A stretch of DNA of 64,000 nucleotides, from contig NZ_FAOZ01000029.1 of assembly GCF_001536285.1 (NCBI RefSeq), forward strand, positions 49,278 to 113,277. Reading direction: 5' to 3'. The position numbers and the translations under genes were made by a program. Below the pieces are notes generated by a model. It did not search any database. It was not told the DNA's origin and saw nothing but the letters and a program-made list of their open reading frames with translations. This document shows positions 8,566-17,443 of this stretch, piece by piece. Source of the stretch: Parafrankia irregularis. GTDB taxonomy: Bacteria > Actinomycetota > Actinomycetes > Frankiales > Frankiaceae. How positions within the stretch are numbered: the first letter of the stretch is position 1; each line of letters starts with the position of its first letter.

Positions 8566-10200
8566 ATGCCGAACTACCGGTCGCCCGGCGTCTACGTTCA
8601 GGAGGTCGAGGCGGGGTCCCGGCCGATCGAGGGCGTCGGCACGGCGGTGGCGGCATTCGTCGGCTTCACCGCGCGCGGGCCGCGTAACACCGCGATCCGC
8701 CTGGCCAACTGGGGGCAGTACGTCGAGAACTTCGGCGACTTCGTGCCCGGTGCGTACCTGCCGCTGGCGGTCTTCCAGTACTTCAACAACGGCGGTGGCG
8801 CCTGCTACGTGGTGAGCGTCGGCTCGGGCGGCGAGGGCGCCGCCGCCGGGCCGGTCGCGGAGCTGACCAGCGCGAGCAGGCCCGGGGTGGGTGTCTACCG
8901 GATCGAGGCGGTCGACCCGGATGTGCGTGGCAGCCTGTCCGTGCAGATCACTCCGGCTGGCCGGCCTGCGCAGGAGACGTCCGCCGGGCCTGACGGTGGC
9001 GCGTCCGACGGTGGCGGGAGCGCGGAGGCATCCGGTGCGAACGGCCCCACGGGAGCCGGCTCCAGCGGCAGTGCCGGGGACGCCGGCCGGCATCTCACCG
9101 TCACGGTCATCCGGGACGGTGAGCACGTCGAGGTCTTCGAGGACGTCACCACCCGGCGCGGGCGACGCAACCTGGCGACCATCGTCAACGAGGGGTCGGA
9201 ACTCGTCCGGGTGACCGAGCTCGAAGGCGTCACGGCGCTCGACCGGGCGCCGACGTCCGGTGTGGTGGCGTTGCAGGCGCCCGCACCGTCGCCCGTGCCG
9301 CGGGCCGGCGCCGACGACTTCATCGGGAAGGTCGCCGAGCGTACCGGCGTCGCCGGCCTCGCCGCCTGCGACGACGTGACCATGGTGCTGGTGCCGGACC
9401 TGTGGTTCGCCTTCCAGCAGCAACAGATCAGCCTGGACGTGGTGCAGGCCGTCCAGCGGGCGGTCATCGACCACTGCGAGAGCGCCGGTGACCGGATGGC
9501 CATCCTCGACCCGCCCCCGGGCCTGAACGCCCAGGCCATCCGGGACTGGCGGCGGGAGCAGGCCAACTTCGACTCCAAGTACGCCACCCTGTACTGGCCC
9601 TGGGTTTCCGTCTTCGACCCGGTGGAGGGCCGCAGCCGGTTCGTTCCGCCGTCCGGTTCGGCGGCCGGCATCTGGAGCCGCAGCGATGACACCCGCGGTG
9701 TGCACAAGGCGCCGGCCAACGAGGTGGTGCGCGGCGCGCTCGGCCTGGAGCTGAACATCACCAAGGTGGAGCACGACGAGCTCAACCCGGTGGGCGTCAA
9801 CGTGATCCGGGCGTTCCCGGGCCGAGGCATCCGGGTGTGGGGGGCGCGCACCCTCTCCTCGGACCCGGCCTGGCGCTATGTCAACGTCCGGAGGCTGTTC
9901 AACTACCTGGAGGCGTCGATTCTCGGCGGCACCCAGTGGGCGGTGTTCGAGCCGAACGACCTCGATCTGTGGCAGCGGCTGCGGCGCACGGTGTCGGCCT
10001 TCCTGCTCGGCCTCTGGCGGGACGGTGCGCTCTTCGGAGTCACTCCGGACGAGGCGTTCTACGTCAAGTGCGACGAGGAGACGAACCCGCCGGGAGTCGT
10101 CGACTCCGGCCAGGTGATCATCGAGATCGGGGTCGCGCCGGTGAAGCCGGCCGAGTTCGTCGTGTTCAAGGTCGCCCAGATCACCCTCGGCGCCGAATAA
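8566..10200 (+). CDS. eCIS contractile sheath protein (Pvc2/Afp2-like)
   Basis: 544 residues. The start is the ATG at 8566 (MPNYRSPGVYVQEVE) with GAGGAGG at 8552-8558. The opening SPGVYVQEVEAGSRPIEGV is the hallmark of phage-tail sheath N-termini. The C-terminal third contains GIRVWGARTLSSDPAWRYV and FNYLEASILGGTQWAVFEPN, the conserved sheath core. A Gly/Ser/Ala-rich insertion near residues 135-180 is the variable outer domain. The sheath surrounds the inner tube and contracts to drive it into a target. It is followed after 65 bp by the tube gene, the canonical order. Only one sheath gene is present here, whereas some eCIS have two or three. Confidence 0.95.
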   Translation: MPNYRSPGVYVQEVEAGSRPIEGVGTAVAAFVGFTARGPRNTAIRLANWGQYVENFGDFVPGAYLPLAVFQYFNNGGGACYVVSVGSGGEGAAAGPVAELTSASRPGVGVYRIEAVDPDVRGSLSVQITPAGRPAQETSAGPDGGASDGGGSAEASGANGPTGAGSSGSAGDAGRHLTVTVIRDGEHVEVFEDVTTRRGRRNLATIVNEGSELVRVTELEGVTALDRAPTSGVVALQAPAPSPVPRAGADDFIGKVAERTGVAGLAACDDVTMVLVPDLWFAFQQQQISLDVVQAVQRAVIDHCESAGDRMAILDPPPGLNAQAIRDWRREQANFDSKYATLYWPWVSVFDPVEGRSRFVPPSGSAAGIWSRSDDTRGVHKAPANEVVRGALGLELNITKVEHDELNPVGVNVIRAFPGRGIRVWGARTLSSDPAWRYVNVRRLFNYLEASILGGTQWAVFEPNDLDLWQRLRRTVSAFLLGLWRDGALFGVTPDEAFYVKCDEETNPPGVVDSGQVIIEIGVAPVKPAEFVVFKVAQITLGAE

Positions 10201-10265
10201 CCGGCCGCCGCCCGGCCACCTGACCACCCGACGAGTTCACCGGAAACCCGGACAGGAGAGACGTC

Positions 10266-10706
10266 GTGCCCATCGGCGAGGACGCGCTCGGCAACTACGC
10301 CTACCAGATCGAGATCGACGGTGTGGCGATCGCCCAGTTCAAGGAGGTCTCCGGGCTCAGTGCGGAGATCCAGGTGATCGAGCACAAGGAGAACAAGAAG
10401 GGCGGTATCCCGGTCATCAAGAAACTGCCCGGGGCCCGCAAATGGGGCGACATCCAGCTCAAGCGCGGCAAGACCGATGACCCGGGCTGGTGGAAGTGGA
10501 TCAAGCAGGTGCAGGAAGGGAAGATCGACGAGGCGCGCAAGAACGGCTCGGTGGTCCTCTACGACTACACCCGCGGTGAGAAGGCCCGTTTCAACTTCAT
10601 CAACGCCTGGCCGTCCAAGGTGAGCATCGGCAGCCTGCAGGCCGGCGGCAGCGAGATCACCATCGAGGAGGTCACGCTCGTCCACGAAGGCCTGGAGCTG
10701 GCGTGA
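10266..10706 (+). CDS. eCIS inner tube protein (Pvc1/Afp1-like, gp19 family)
   Basis: 146 residues from GTG at 10266 with a GGAGAG site just upstream. NYAYQIEIDGVAIAQFKEV, GGIPVIKKLPGARKWGDI and ITIEEVTLVHEGLEL are the conserved segments of phage tail tube/gp19 proteins (TIGR02241-type). It polymerises as hexameric rings into the rigid inner tube that carries cargo and the spike. The stop overlaps the following gene by 4 bp. The length is the normal one for the family. Confidence 0.95.
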   Translation: MPIGEDALGNYAYQIEIDGVAIAQFKEVSGLSAEIQVIEHKENKKGGIPVIKKLPGARKWGDIQLKRGKTDDPGWWKWIKQVQEGKIDEARKNGSVVLYDYTRGEKARFNFINAWPSKVSIGSLQAGGSEITIEEVTLVHEGLELA

Positions 10707-11092
10707 CCACAGGCGCCGCCGGGCTGGTCACCGAGTTCGCCTTCGCGCTGCCGCGCGGCTATCTGGACGCCGACGGCCAGCTACACCGCGAGGGCGTCAT
10801 GCGGCTCGCGACGGCGCGGGACGAGATCCTCCCGCTGCGTGATCCGCGGGTGCGGGACAACGAGGCGTACCTGACCGTGCTCCTGCTGTCCCGGGTGATC
10901 ACCCGCCTCGGATCGCTCACCACGATCACCCCGGCGGTCGTCGAGGGGCTGTTCGCCCCTGATCTCGCGTTCCTGCAGGACCTCTACCGCCGGATCAACC
11001 AGGAGGGGCACACCCACGCCGCGGTGAGCTGCCCCTCCTGCGAGCACGCCTTCACGGTCGACGTGGCAGGTGGTGCGCCGGGGGAATCCTGA
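10703..11092 (+). CDS. Small eCIS tail-assembly-like protein with C-terminal CxxC
   Basis: 129 residues, GTG start overlapping the tube stop (GTGA). The protein reads FALPRGYLDADGQLHREGVM and RDNEAYLTVLLLSRVITRLG, ending with SCPSCEHAF, a single CxxC that may bind metal with another subunit. Proteins of this size and pattern lie directly after the first tube gene in many actinobacterial eCIS loci and resemble phage tail assembly chaperones (T4 tail cap type). An assembly role at the tube is inferred from this position; no enzyme motif is seen. Confidence 0.7.
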   Translation: MTTGAAGLVTEFAFALPRGYLDADGQLHREGVMRLATARDEILPLRDPRVRDNEAYLTVLLLSRVITRLGSLTTITPAVVEGLFAPDLAFLQDLYRRINQEGHTHAAVSCPSCEHAFTVDVAGGAPGES

Positions 11093-11247
11093 CGTACGCG
11101 GCCGAGGACCTGCTCGAGGAGGTCGCGTACCTGGCCGCCGGCTACCACTGGTCACTCGCGGACATTCTCGATCTCGAGCATCCCGACCGGCGGTATTTCC
11201 TCACCGCGCTGACGAAACTGACCGACGAATCCGGAGGGCTGGACTAG
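11089..11247 (+). CDS. DUF6760-like 52-residue eCIS protein, probable CTG start
   Basis: This very short gene lies between the CxxC protein and the low-complexity protein. The frame gives TYAAEDLLEEVAYLAAGYHW then LADILDLEHPDRRYFLTAL, matching the pattern of DUF6760, a tiny conserved component of eCIS loci. No ATG, GTG or TTG stands at the family start point. The CTG at 11089 overlaps the previous stop as CTGA, in the same manner as the GTGA/ATGA junctions elsewhere in this operon, so I take it as the start. The stop is TAG at 11245-11247. The function is unknown; association with the baseplate or tube is assumed from conservation of position. Confidence 0.7.
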   Translation: MTYAAEDLLEEVAYLAAGYHWSLADILDLEHPDRRYFLTALTKLTDESGGLD

Positions 11248-11250
11248 GCG

Positions 11251-14010
11251 ATGCTGGGTTCGGGCCTGGGCGCATGGCTGCGCCGTCGATCGGATCGCCC
11301 CTCGTCGGGCGGTGCGGTCGGCGGGGATGGAGACACGGAGGGGGAGACCACCTCCGGCGGCAGCGGCCCGGGAGATGCTTCGGGCGGTGGTGCCCTGCCA
11401 GCACCGGCCGCGTGGCGTTCGCTACCGCCGCTCCGCCCCGCGGACCATCCCGTGACCGCCGATGCCACCGGCTTCGCCCGGGGGCTCGGTAGTCGCAGCC
11501 CGGCCCCGATCGTCCTGCGTGCCCTGGCCCACGGCGTGGACCCGCGCGCGCCGTCCGGAACGTTCCGGCCCAGCCACATCGGGCCGGCCTCCGCGGCGCG
11601 GATCCCCACGCCGCCCGTCGCCGTATCACCGCCGGTCGCCACACCGCCGCCGGTCGCCACACCGCCGCCGGTCGCCGCCCGTCGCGCGGTCGCCCGATCG
11701 ACGGGCGAGTCGATCGGCAGTACGGCCGTCGGATCGGGCGCCGAGGCGCTGACGTCGGCCGGTCAGGCCTCGTCCGGCTGGCGGCGCGCGCGGCTCGCCC
11801 GATCGGTTGGCGACCTTCCGCCGACCGGCGCCCCGCCATCACCGACCGCACCTTCCGCGTCTTCGGCACCTGACGGGGAGCCCGGTGAGGCGGAGGCGGT
11901 TGCCGACGGCCTGACGTCGGATGGTGCGGTTCCACCTGCCGCGACTCCGTTCGCCGCGGCTCCGCTGCCGGTGTCGGTACCGGCATCCGTACCTGCTGGT
12001 CCCACGCCGCCGCCCCGCCGGCTGGTTGCCAGCGCCGGGTCGGTACAGCCCATGCGTCTTGCCGCCGAGCTGCCGCCCCCGGTGGTCCGTGTGCTGCGCC
12101 GGCCGCAGCCAGCCACCGTCGCGGACGGGGACATCATCGGTGCCGGTGCGCGCACTGCGCGGCCTCGGGAAGGCGCGACCGCCGAGAACGACGGCCTGTC
12201 GTCAGACATGCCTAGCAGCGGCCGGGGTGACCTCGGTCTCGGCGATCACGGCAGTGACGCCGGCGGGTGGCCGGCCATGCCCGTGGCACGAGCGGCTACG
12301 AACCCGCCGCCACCGTCGGCGGCCAGCATGGAGGCGGCGCCGTCCGGCGTGGGATCGCCGGACGGCGCCGCCGGGCGCCGTGGCCTCGGTGTCCCGATCG
12401 GGCCGGCACGAGATGATCTGCCGCGGCGGGGTCGGGTCATCGAGACTCCGTCGGTCACCCGTTCCACAGAGGGGACGGGCCCCGGCGGCCGTCCGGCTGG
12501 CCGCCGGGCCGGCCTCGGCCTGCCGGTCTCGCGCCGTCCCGTCGTCGATCCCGGACGCGACGACTCCGGAAGCGGCGGCTCTGGAGGCGATGGCCCCGGA
12601 AACGAGAGTCCGGGAGGCGGTGGCACTGGCAGGTCTGATTCTCGAGACGGTGGGCGGCAGCCCGGCGCTCCGTCCCCGTCGGGGCTGACCGCATCGCCTG
12701 GAGGAACGCCGCCCACGCAGAGCGCGGGCGGCACGTCCGCCGTGTGGCGGGCCGAGCTCCCGGAGCAGCAGCTCCCGTCACCGCCCTCGCGGCCACCCGC
12801 CAGGTCGGTGCCACCGGTGAGCCGGGCGACGCGTTCCGCGAACGTCGACCCGTCCTCGGCACCCCTGTCACCGGCCACATCCATACCGGAATCGGTGGGA
12901 CGACCGCCGGCACCGTCCGTGTCGGCGGAACTGGACGTTCCACCGCTGCCAGGCGTCGCACCGGCGTTGGACGTCCCGGCTGTGCCGCCCCCGGACGCTC
13001 CGATGTTCCGGGATACCCCGCCGCTGCCTCCGGGTTTCCCAGCCGTGCCGGGGGCGCCGGCGGTGTCCGACGGCTGGGCGGTGCCGGATGGGCGGGCGGT
13101 GTCGGATGGGCGGGCAGCTTCGAGCGTGCCGGCGGGCCTGACGGGAATGGCCGCCAGGGCCACCGGCGGGACGCCGCAGCAGCGAGCCACGTCCTCGTCG
13201 AAGGACCATCCGGTGGCACGTGTCGTCCAGCCTCCGCTGGCGGGCCCGGTCCCGCTGGTTCCGCGCGTCCAGCGGGTGGCTCGTGCCGCGGCGCGGGCTG
13301 ATAGCGGTGTCTCCGATCCGCCCCGTTCCGGCGGCCCGGCCGACACGGTGTGGTCCGCGCCGGCCGAGCTCGGCGGTGGCCCTGGCACGTCGCCTGCGTT
13401 CGGATGGGGGGGTGCTGCCTCCGCAGGGTCCGCATCGGACGGTGCCGACGGTGCCGGCCCAACGCCAACCGTGATCGTTCCGGCGTGGGGGCGCCCGCCT
13501 GGGCCCGCACAGGCGCCTGCCCCGTTGTCGGCACCGTCCGTGGCACGCCTTGCGGGGGTGGCATCGGATCCGGTCGGGCCGGCGCATCAGCCCCTTCAGC
13601 GTCGGCCGCTCCCGGCGTTCCAGCCAGCCCGGTCGCTCCACCCGGAGCAGATCGCCGTGTCGCGGGAGCCCGAGTCGGCCGCCGGTGCGTCCCTGCCGCC
13701 GGCGGACGCACCATCCACCCTGGTCACCAGGTTCAGCGCATCCGCGCCGAGCGTGGCCAGGGTGACGGCGGACGAGCAGCAGGCAGCCCCGGAACCTGCC
13801 GGAGCCGGAGCCGGAGCCGGAGTCGGAGCCGCGGGCGCCACAGCCGGTACCGGTGCCGGTACCGGTACGGCGAGCGGTGACGGTGGGCGGATTCCGGATG
13901 CCGAGATCGCTGGGCTTGCCGAGCGGATCTACGAGTACCTGGCCCGTCGGCTACGCGCCGAGCTGCTCGCCGACCGGGAACGTCGCGGCCTGTTGGCGGA
14001 CCCGCTGTGA
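11251..14010 (+). CDS. Long low-complexity eCIS protein with helical C-terminus
   Basis: 919 residues, ATG 3 bp after the previous stop. Most of the chain is Pro/Ser/Gly/Ala-rich and probably disordered, with internal repeats: an 18-bp unit encoding PPVAT-type repeats near 11627-11680, and Gly-Ala-Gly-Thr runs near 13800-13870. Only the last 35 residues look folded: IPDAEIAGLAERIYEYLAR followed by RLRAELLADRERRG, an amphipathic helix. Proteins with this layout occupy the same slot in other actinobacterial eCIS loci. It might anchor to the baseplate through the helix; a length-determining role is possible since no standard tape-measure gene was recognised. The function is not known. Confidence 0.75.
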   Translation: MLGSGLGAWLRRRSDRPSSGGAVGGDGDTEGETTSGGSGPGDASGGGALPAPAAWRSLPPLRPADHPVTADATGFARGLGSRSPAPIVLRALAHGVDPRAPSGTFRPSHIGPASAARIPTPPVAVSPPVATPPPVATPPPVAARRAVARSTGESIGSTAVGSGAEALTSAGQASSGWRRARLARSVGDLPPTGAPPSPTAPSASSAPDGEPGEAEAVADGLTSDGAVPPAATPFAAAPLPVSVPASVPAGPTPPPRRLVASAGSVQPMRLAAELPPPVVRVLRRPQPATVADGDIIGAGARTARPREGATAENDGLSSDMPSSGRGDLGLGDHGSDAGGWPAMPVARAATNPPPPSAASMEAAPSGVGSPDGAAGRRGLGVPIGPARDDLPRRGRVIETPSVTRSTEGTGPGGRPAGRRAGLGLPVSRRPVVDPGRDDSGSGGSGGDGPGNESPGGGGTGRSDSRDGGRQPGAPSPSGLTASPGGTPPTQSAGGTSAVWRAELPEQQLPSPPSRPPARSVPPVSRATRSANVDPSSAPLSPATSIPESVGRPPAPSVSAELDVPPLPGVAPALDVPAVPPPDAPMFRDTPPLPPGFPAVPGAPAVSDGWAVPDGRAVSDGRAASSVPAGLTGMAARATGGTPQQRATSSSKDHPVARVVQPPLAGPVPLVPRVQRVARAAARADSGVSDPPRSGGPADTVWSAPAELGGGPGTSPAFGWGGAASAGSASDGADGAGPTPTVIVPAWGRPPGPAQAPAPLSAPSVARLAGVASDPVGPAHQPLQRRPLPAFQPARSLHPEQIAVSREPESAAGASLPPADAPSTLVTRFSASAPSVARVTADEQQAAPEPAGAGAGAGVGAAGATAGTGAGTGTASGDGGRIPDAEIAGLAERIYEYLARRLRAELLADRERRGLLADPL

Positions 14011-14048
14011 ACGCCGCGTCGTCGTCACTGCAGCAGAGGAGGACTCCG

Positions 14049-14531
14049 ATGCCCGTACCGGCCAGACCCGTTCCGGCCAGACCCCGGCCATCCAGGCCCG
14101 GGCCGGCCAACGGGCTGCGTTTCGACGTGACCATCGGCGCGTTCGAGCTCGGTGCCTTCACCGCGATCGAGGGCCTGGATGCCAGCTACGAGATCAAGAC
14201 CTACGACGAGGGCGGCCAGAACGGCTTCCAGCATCAGCTCCTCGGGCGCGTTCACTACCAGAACGTCAAGCTGACCCGGCCGATCGACGCGGACAGCCGC
14301 AACCTCAGCGGCTGGTTCAGCACCTTCGCGCGGGAGGGCGACGGGCGGGAGACGACGGCCACGATCACCGCGTTCGATGACAACCTGCGCCGGATCGCCG
14401 AGTGGACGATGGTCGGGGTGTGCCCGGTCCGCTATTCGGGGCCGCGTTTCTCCAGCGCCGACGCGAAGGTGGCGACGGAGACCCTGGAGTTCGCCCACCA
14501 GGGGTTCCGGGCTCAGTGGCCGGGCCGGTGA
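14049..14531 (+). CDS. Second eCIS tube-family protein (gp19-like, Pvc5/Afp5-like)
   Basis: 160 residues from the ATG at 14049, supported by GAGGAGG at 14036-14042. After a Pro/Arg-rich start it reads LRFDVTIGAFELGAFTAIEG, LLGRVHYQNVKLTRPID and ATETLEFAHQGF, the TIGR02241 phage tail region pattern shared with the main tube protein. In eCIS, the additional tube-like proteins form the first rings joining the tube to the spike and baseplate. It is followed 7 bp later by the LysM hub gene, the expected order. Confidence 0.9.
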   Translation: MPVPARPVPARPRPSRPGPANGLRFDVTIGAFELGAFTAIEGLDASYEIKTYDEGGQNGFQHQLLGRVHYQNVKLTRPIDADSRNLSGWFSTFAREGDGRETTATITAFDDNLRRIAEWTMVGVCPVRYSGPRFSSADAKVATETLEFAHQGFRAQWPGR

Positions 14532-14538
14532 TCGGGCG

Positions 14539-15249
14539 GTGAGCCCGGCGCGCGGGAGTTTCGTCAGGGCCCGGCTGTGCGAGCAGGACAACCAGAGCAC
14601 GCGGGTGACCTTCCATTTCAACCCGTCGACGATCAAGATCGCGAAACGGGCGGAGTACCGGGAGCAGCCCACGCAGGCGGCCCGGGAGTCGCCTCGTCCG
14701 GCTTTCCTCGGCGCCCGGGCCGTCGATCTCCAGTTCAACCTCCTGCTCGACGCCGGCCGCGGGCAGGACCGATCGGTGATGGCCGAGATCCAGCAACTGC
14801 TGGAGTGGACGAACCCGACCAGGGATTCGCGTGAGGGGACGTCACCGAGCCCGCCGGTGCTGATGTTCACCTGGGGTGAGTTCAAGCTCGGCGCCAGCGG
14901 CCAGTTCGTCGGCCTGCTCACCAGCGTCGACGCGACCTGCAACCTGTTCGCGCCGAGCGGGGCGCCCACCAGGGCCGAGGTGGCGCTGGCGATGAAGGCC
15001 GCGCCGGAGGAGCCGAAGGGGACCAACCCGACCTCGGGCGGGGTGAGCGCGCGCCGCGCCCACCGGGTGATCGGCGGTGAGACCCTCGCCGGCATCGCGT
15101 ACCGCACCTACGGCGACGCCGGTTGCTGGCGGGCGATCGCGGAGCTCAACGGCCTCGACGATCCGACCAGGCTGACCCCCGGCGCCCGGCTGCTGCTGCC
15201 GGACCGCGCCGACCTCACGCCCGGGCCGGGCCGGCGGGGTGGTCGGTGA
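14539..15249 (+). CDS. eCIS baseplate hub protein with LysM domain (Pvc7/Afp7-like)
   Basis: 236 residues from GTG at 14539. The N-terminal part contains VTFHFNPSTIKIAKRAEY and VLMFTWGEFKLGASGQFVG, typical of contractile tail hub proteins (gp53-like). The C-terminus reads HRVIGGETLAGIAYRTYG, WRAIAELNGLDDP and LTPGARLLLP, a LysM module that joins the hub to the spike and wedge proteins. The stop overlaps the start of the VgrG-like gene by one base (TGATG). The size and order match the eCIS standard. Confidence 0.9.
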   Translation: MSPARGSFVRARLCEQDNQSTRVTFHFNPSTIKIAKRAEYREQPTQAARESPRPAFLGARAVDLQFNLLLDAGRGQDRSVMAEIQQLLEWTNPTRDSREGTSPSPPVLMFTWGEFKLGASGQFVGLLTSVDATCNLFAPSGAPTRAEVALAMKAAPEEPKGTNPTSGGVSARRAHRVIGGETLAGIAYRTYGDAGCWRAIAELNGLDDPTRLTPGARLLLPDRADLTPGPGRRGGR

Positions 15250-16985
15250 TGGCGGCGGAGACCTACGGGGCGCTGCCCGTTCTCTATCTCGACTCCGCCA
15301 GGGTGCCACCCGCGGTCAGTACCGCGATCCGCCGGGTGGTCATCGACAGCGATCTCGCCGCGCCGGACGCCTGCCGGGTGGTCCTCGACGATCCGGGCCG
15401 TCAGCTGCTCACCGTCGGCGGGTTCGACTTCCACAAGACGCTGCGGGTCACCGCGCCGCCGGCAGCCGACCCGACCGGCGCCGCGGCCGAGACGACCCTG
15501 TTCGAGGGGCGCGTCTACAGCCTCGGGATCTCCTACGACGAGCTCGGCTCACACACCGTGATCGTCGCGTACGACAGCTCGTACGCGCTGTTCAACGGCG
15601 TCCACACCGCGACCTACCACAACGTCACCGACTCCGATCTCGTCTCCATGATCGCCGGGAAGGCCGGGATCGATACCGGGACGATCGCGGCGACCTCCGT
15701 CGTGCACGACCATGTCGGGCAGATCAGCGAGACGTACTGGGATTTCCTCACCCGGCGAGCCCGCGAGATCGGCTACGTGCTGCGGGTCCGCGGGAACCGG
15801 CTCGAGTTCGACCGGCCGGCCCCGGCCGACGAGGCACCGGGCCCCGGTGGTTTCGACAGCCGGGACCATCTGCAGTTGACCCCGGGTGGTGACCTGGAGG
15901 TGTTCACCGCCCGGGTGACCGCGGCCCAGCAGGTCACCGAGGCGGAGGTCCGCGGCTGGGACGACCGGGCCAAGCAGGAGGTGGTGGCGACGGCCCGGGC
16001 ACGGACGAGTTCGGCACAGCTTCCCGACGAGCCGGCGACGCTCGGCGCGGGGAACGCCAACGCCCGCTTCACCGCCGCGGCAAGGCCGCTGGCGACCCAG
16101 GCCGAATGCGACGCGATGGTCGCCGCGCTCGCCGAGCGGATCGCCAGCACCTCGGCGGCCGCGGAGGGGGTGGCCCACGGCGACCCGCGCATCCTCGCCG
16201 GTGTGGCGCTCAGCGTCGGGCGCACCGGTGGCCGTTTCGACGGGAAGCTCACGGTCTCGCACGCCGAGCATGTCTTCGACCATTCCGGCTACCGCACCCG
16301 TTTCACCGTCGCGGGTGGGCATGATCGTTCGCTGCTCGGCCTGGTCGCCGCGGCGGGCGGCGCACGAGGAGGCAATCCGACGATCCCCGGGGTGGTGCCG
16401 GGCATCGTCTCCAACATCAACGATCCGGAGGCGCGGGGCCGGGTCCGGGTCCGCCTGCCCTGGCTGTCCGCCGAGTACGAGACGTACTGGGCGCGGGTCG
16501 CGTTCGCCGGCGCCGGCGCGGACCGCGGCCTGCTCATCCCGCCGGAGGTCGACGACGAGGTGCTGGTCGCCTTCGAGCAGGGCGATCCCCGCCGCCCCTT
16601 CGTCCTCGCCGGCCTCTACAACGGGGTGGACGCGCCGCCGTTCGAGGGCGGGGTCGACACCGCCACGGGCCTGGCGGTGCGCCGCGGGCTGCGGACCCGC
16701 CAGGGCCACGAAATCATGATCAGTGACGCCGACGGTGACGAGCACGTCGAGATCCGCACCCGGGACGGCCGGGTCCGGATCCGTCTCGACCACGACGCCG
16801 GTGGGCTGACCATCGAGACGGACTCCGACGTGGAGATCCGGGCCGGGGGAAATCTGCGGATGACCGCCAACGGGGATCTGGAGATCTCCGCGCGTGGCTC
16901 GGCATCGCTGTCGGCGGACGGCGGCGTCACGGTGACCAGCAGCGCCGACGTCACGGTGCAGGGCTCCCAGATCAAGTTGAACTGA
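15249..16985 (+). CDS. eCIS VgrG-like spike protein (Pvc8/Afp8-like)
   Basis: 578 residues from ATG at 15249; a GTG at 15246 is equally possible. The gp27-like part is seen in FEGRVYSLGISYDELGSHT and WDFLTRRAREIGYVLRVRG; the gp5-like OB fold contains GIVSNINDPEARGRVRVRLP. The C-terminal beta-helix region is a run of short repeats (VEIRTRDGRVRIRLDH and onward). This trimeric spike sits at the end of the inner tube and receives the PAAR-like tip. A 65-bp gap with a GGGAGGTGA element separates it from the tip gene. No extra effector domain is visible at the C-terminus. Confidence 0.93.
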   Translation: MAAETYGALPVLYLDSARVPPAVSTAIRRVVIDSDLAAPDACRVVLDDPGRQLLTVGGFDFHKTLRVTAPPAADPTGAAAETTLFEGRVYSLGISYDELGSHTVIVAYDSSYALFNGVHTATYHNVTDSDLVSMIAGKAGIDTGTIAATSVVHDHVGQISETYWDFLTRRAREIGYVLRVRGNRLEFDRPAPADEAPGPGGFDSRDHLQLTPGGDLEVFTARVTAAQQVTEAEVRGWDDRAKQEVVATARARTSSAQLPDEPATLGAGNANARFTAAARPLATQAECDAMVAALAERIASTSAAAEGVAHGDPRILAGVALSVGRTGGRFDGKLTVSHAEHVFDHSGYRTRFTVAGGHDRSLLGLVAAAGGARGGNPTIPGVVPGIVSNINDPEARGRVRVRLPWLSAEYETYWARVAFAGAGADRGLLIPPEVDDEVLVAFEQGDPRRPFVLAGLYNGVDAPPFEGGVDTATGLAVRRGLRTRQGHEIMISDADGDEHVEIRTRDGRVRIRLDHDAGGLTIETDSDVEIRAGGNLRMTANGDLEISARGSASLSADGGVTVTSSADVTVQGSQIKLN

Positions 16986-17050
16986 CCTCGCGGGCCACTG
17001 ACGGCAGGCGAGATGGACGAATCCGAGATCGGCGTGAGGGAGGTGACTCG

Positions 17051-17443
17051 GTGAGCGCTCCCGTCGTCGTCGCCGGGGACAGGATCACCGGCATGTGCGC
17101 GGTCCACCAGATACCGGGGCCCGCCGGTGCCCCGATCCTCTCACCGGCGCCGCTGCCGTTCTCGGCGCCGGTGACCATGGGACTTTCCACCACGGTGTTC
17201 GTCGGTGGGCAGCCGGTGGCGCTGGAGTCGTCAACGGGCACGAACCTGCCGCCGCACGTCGGCCTGCATGTCTCCGATCCCTACCTTGTGCCGGCCGCGC
17301 AGCAGGGCCGGGTGCTCTCCGGCAGCGGCACCGTCCGCGTCGAGGGGCGCGGCGTGGCCTACTCGGGCTGCCCGGTCACCCAGTGCGCGCAGATGACGGC
17401 CATGATCGTCGGTTCGGGCACGACGGTGCTGGTGGGGCCATGA
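17051..17443 (+). CDS. PAAR-like spike tip protein (Pvc10/Afp10-like)
   Basis: 130 residues from GTG at 17051 with GGGAGGTGA upstream. It is rich in Pro, Gly and short beta strands: SPAPLPFSAPVTMGLSTTV, SGSGTVRVEGRGVAYSG and a final MIVGSGTTVLVG. This is the PAAR-like (DUF4280-type) pattern of proteins that cap and sharpen the spike. Cysteines in SGCPVTQC could hold a metal. The stop overlaps the gp25 gene as ATGA. Confidence 0.85.
   Translation: MSAPVVVAGDRITGMCAVHQIPGPAGAPILSPAPLPFSAPVTMGLSTTVFVGGQPVALESSTGTNLPPHVGLHVSDPYLVPAAQQGRVLSGSGTVRVEGRGVAYSGCPVTQCAQMTAMIVGSGTTVLVGP

Noticed and set aside
8545..10227. Open frame of 560 codons antisense to the sheath gene
   Set aside because: The sheath frame is certain from its family motifs; the antisense frame has no family match and unusual composition.
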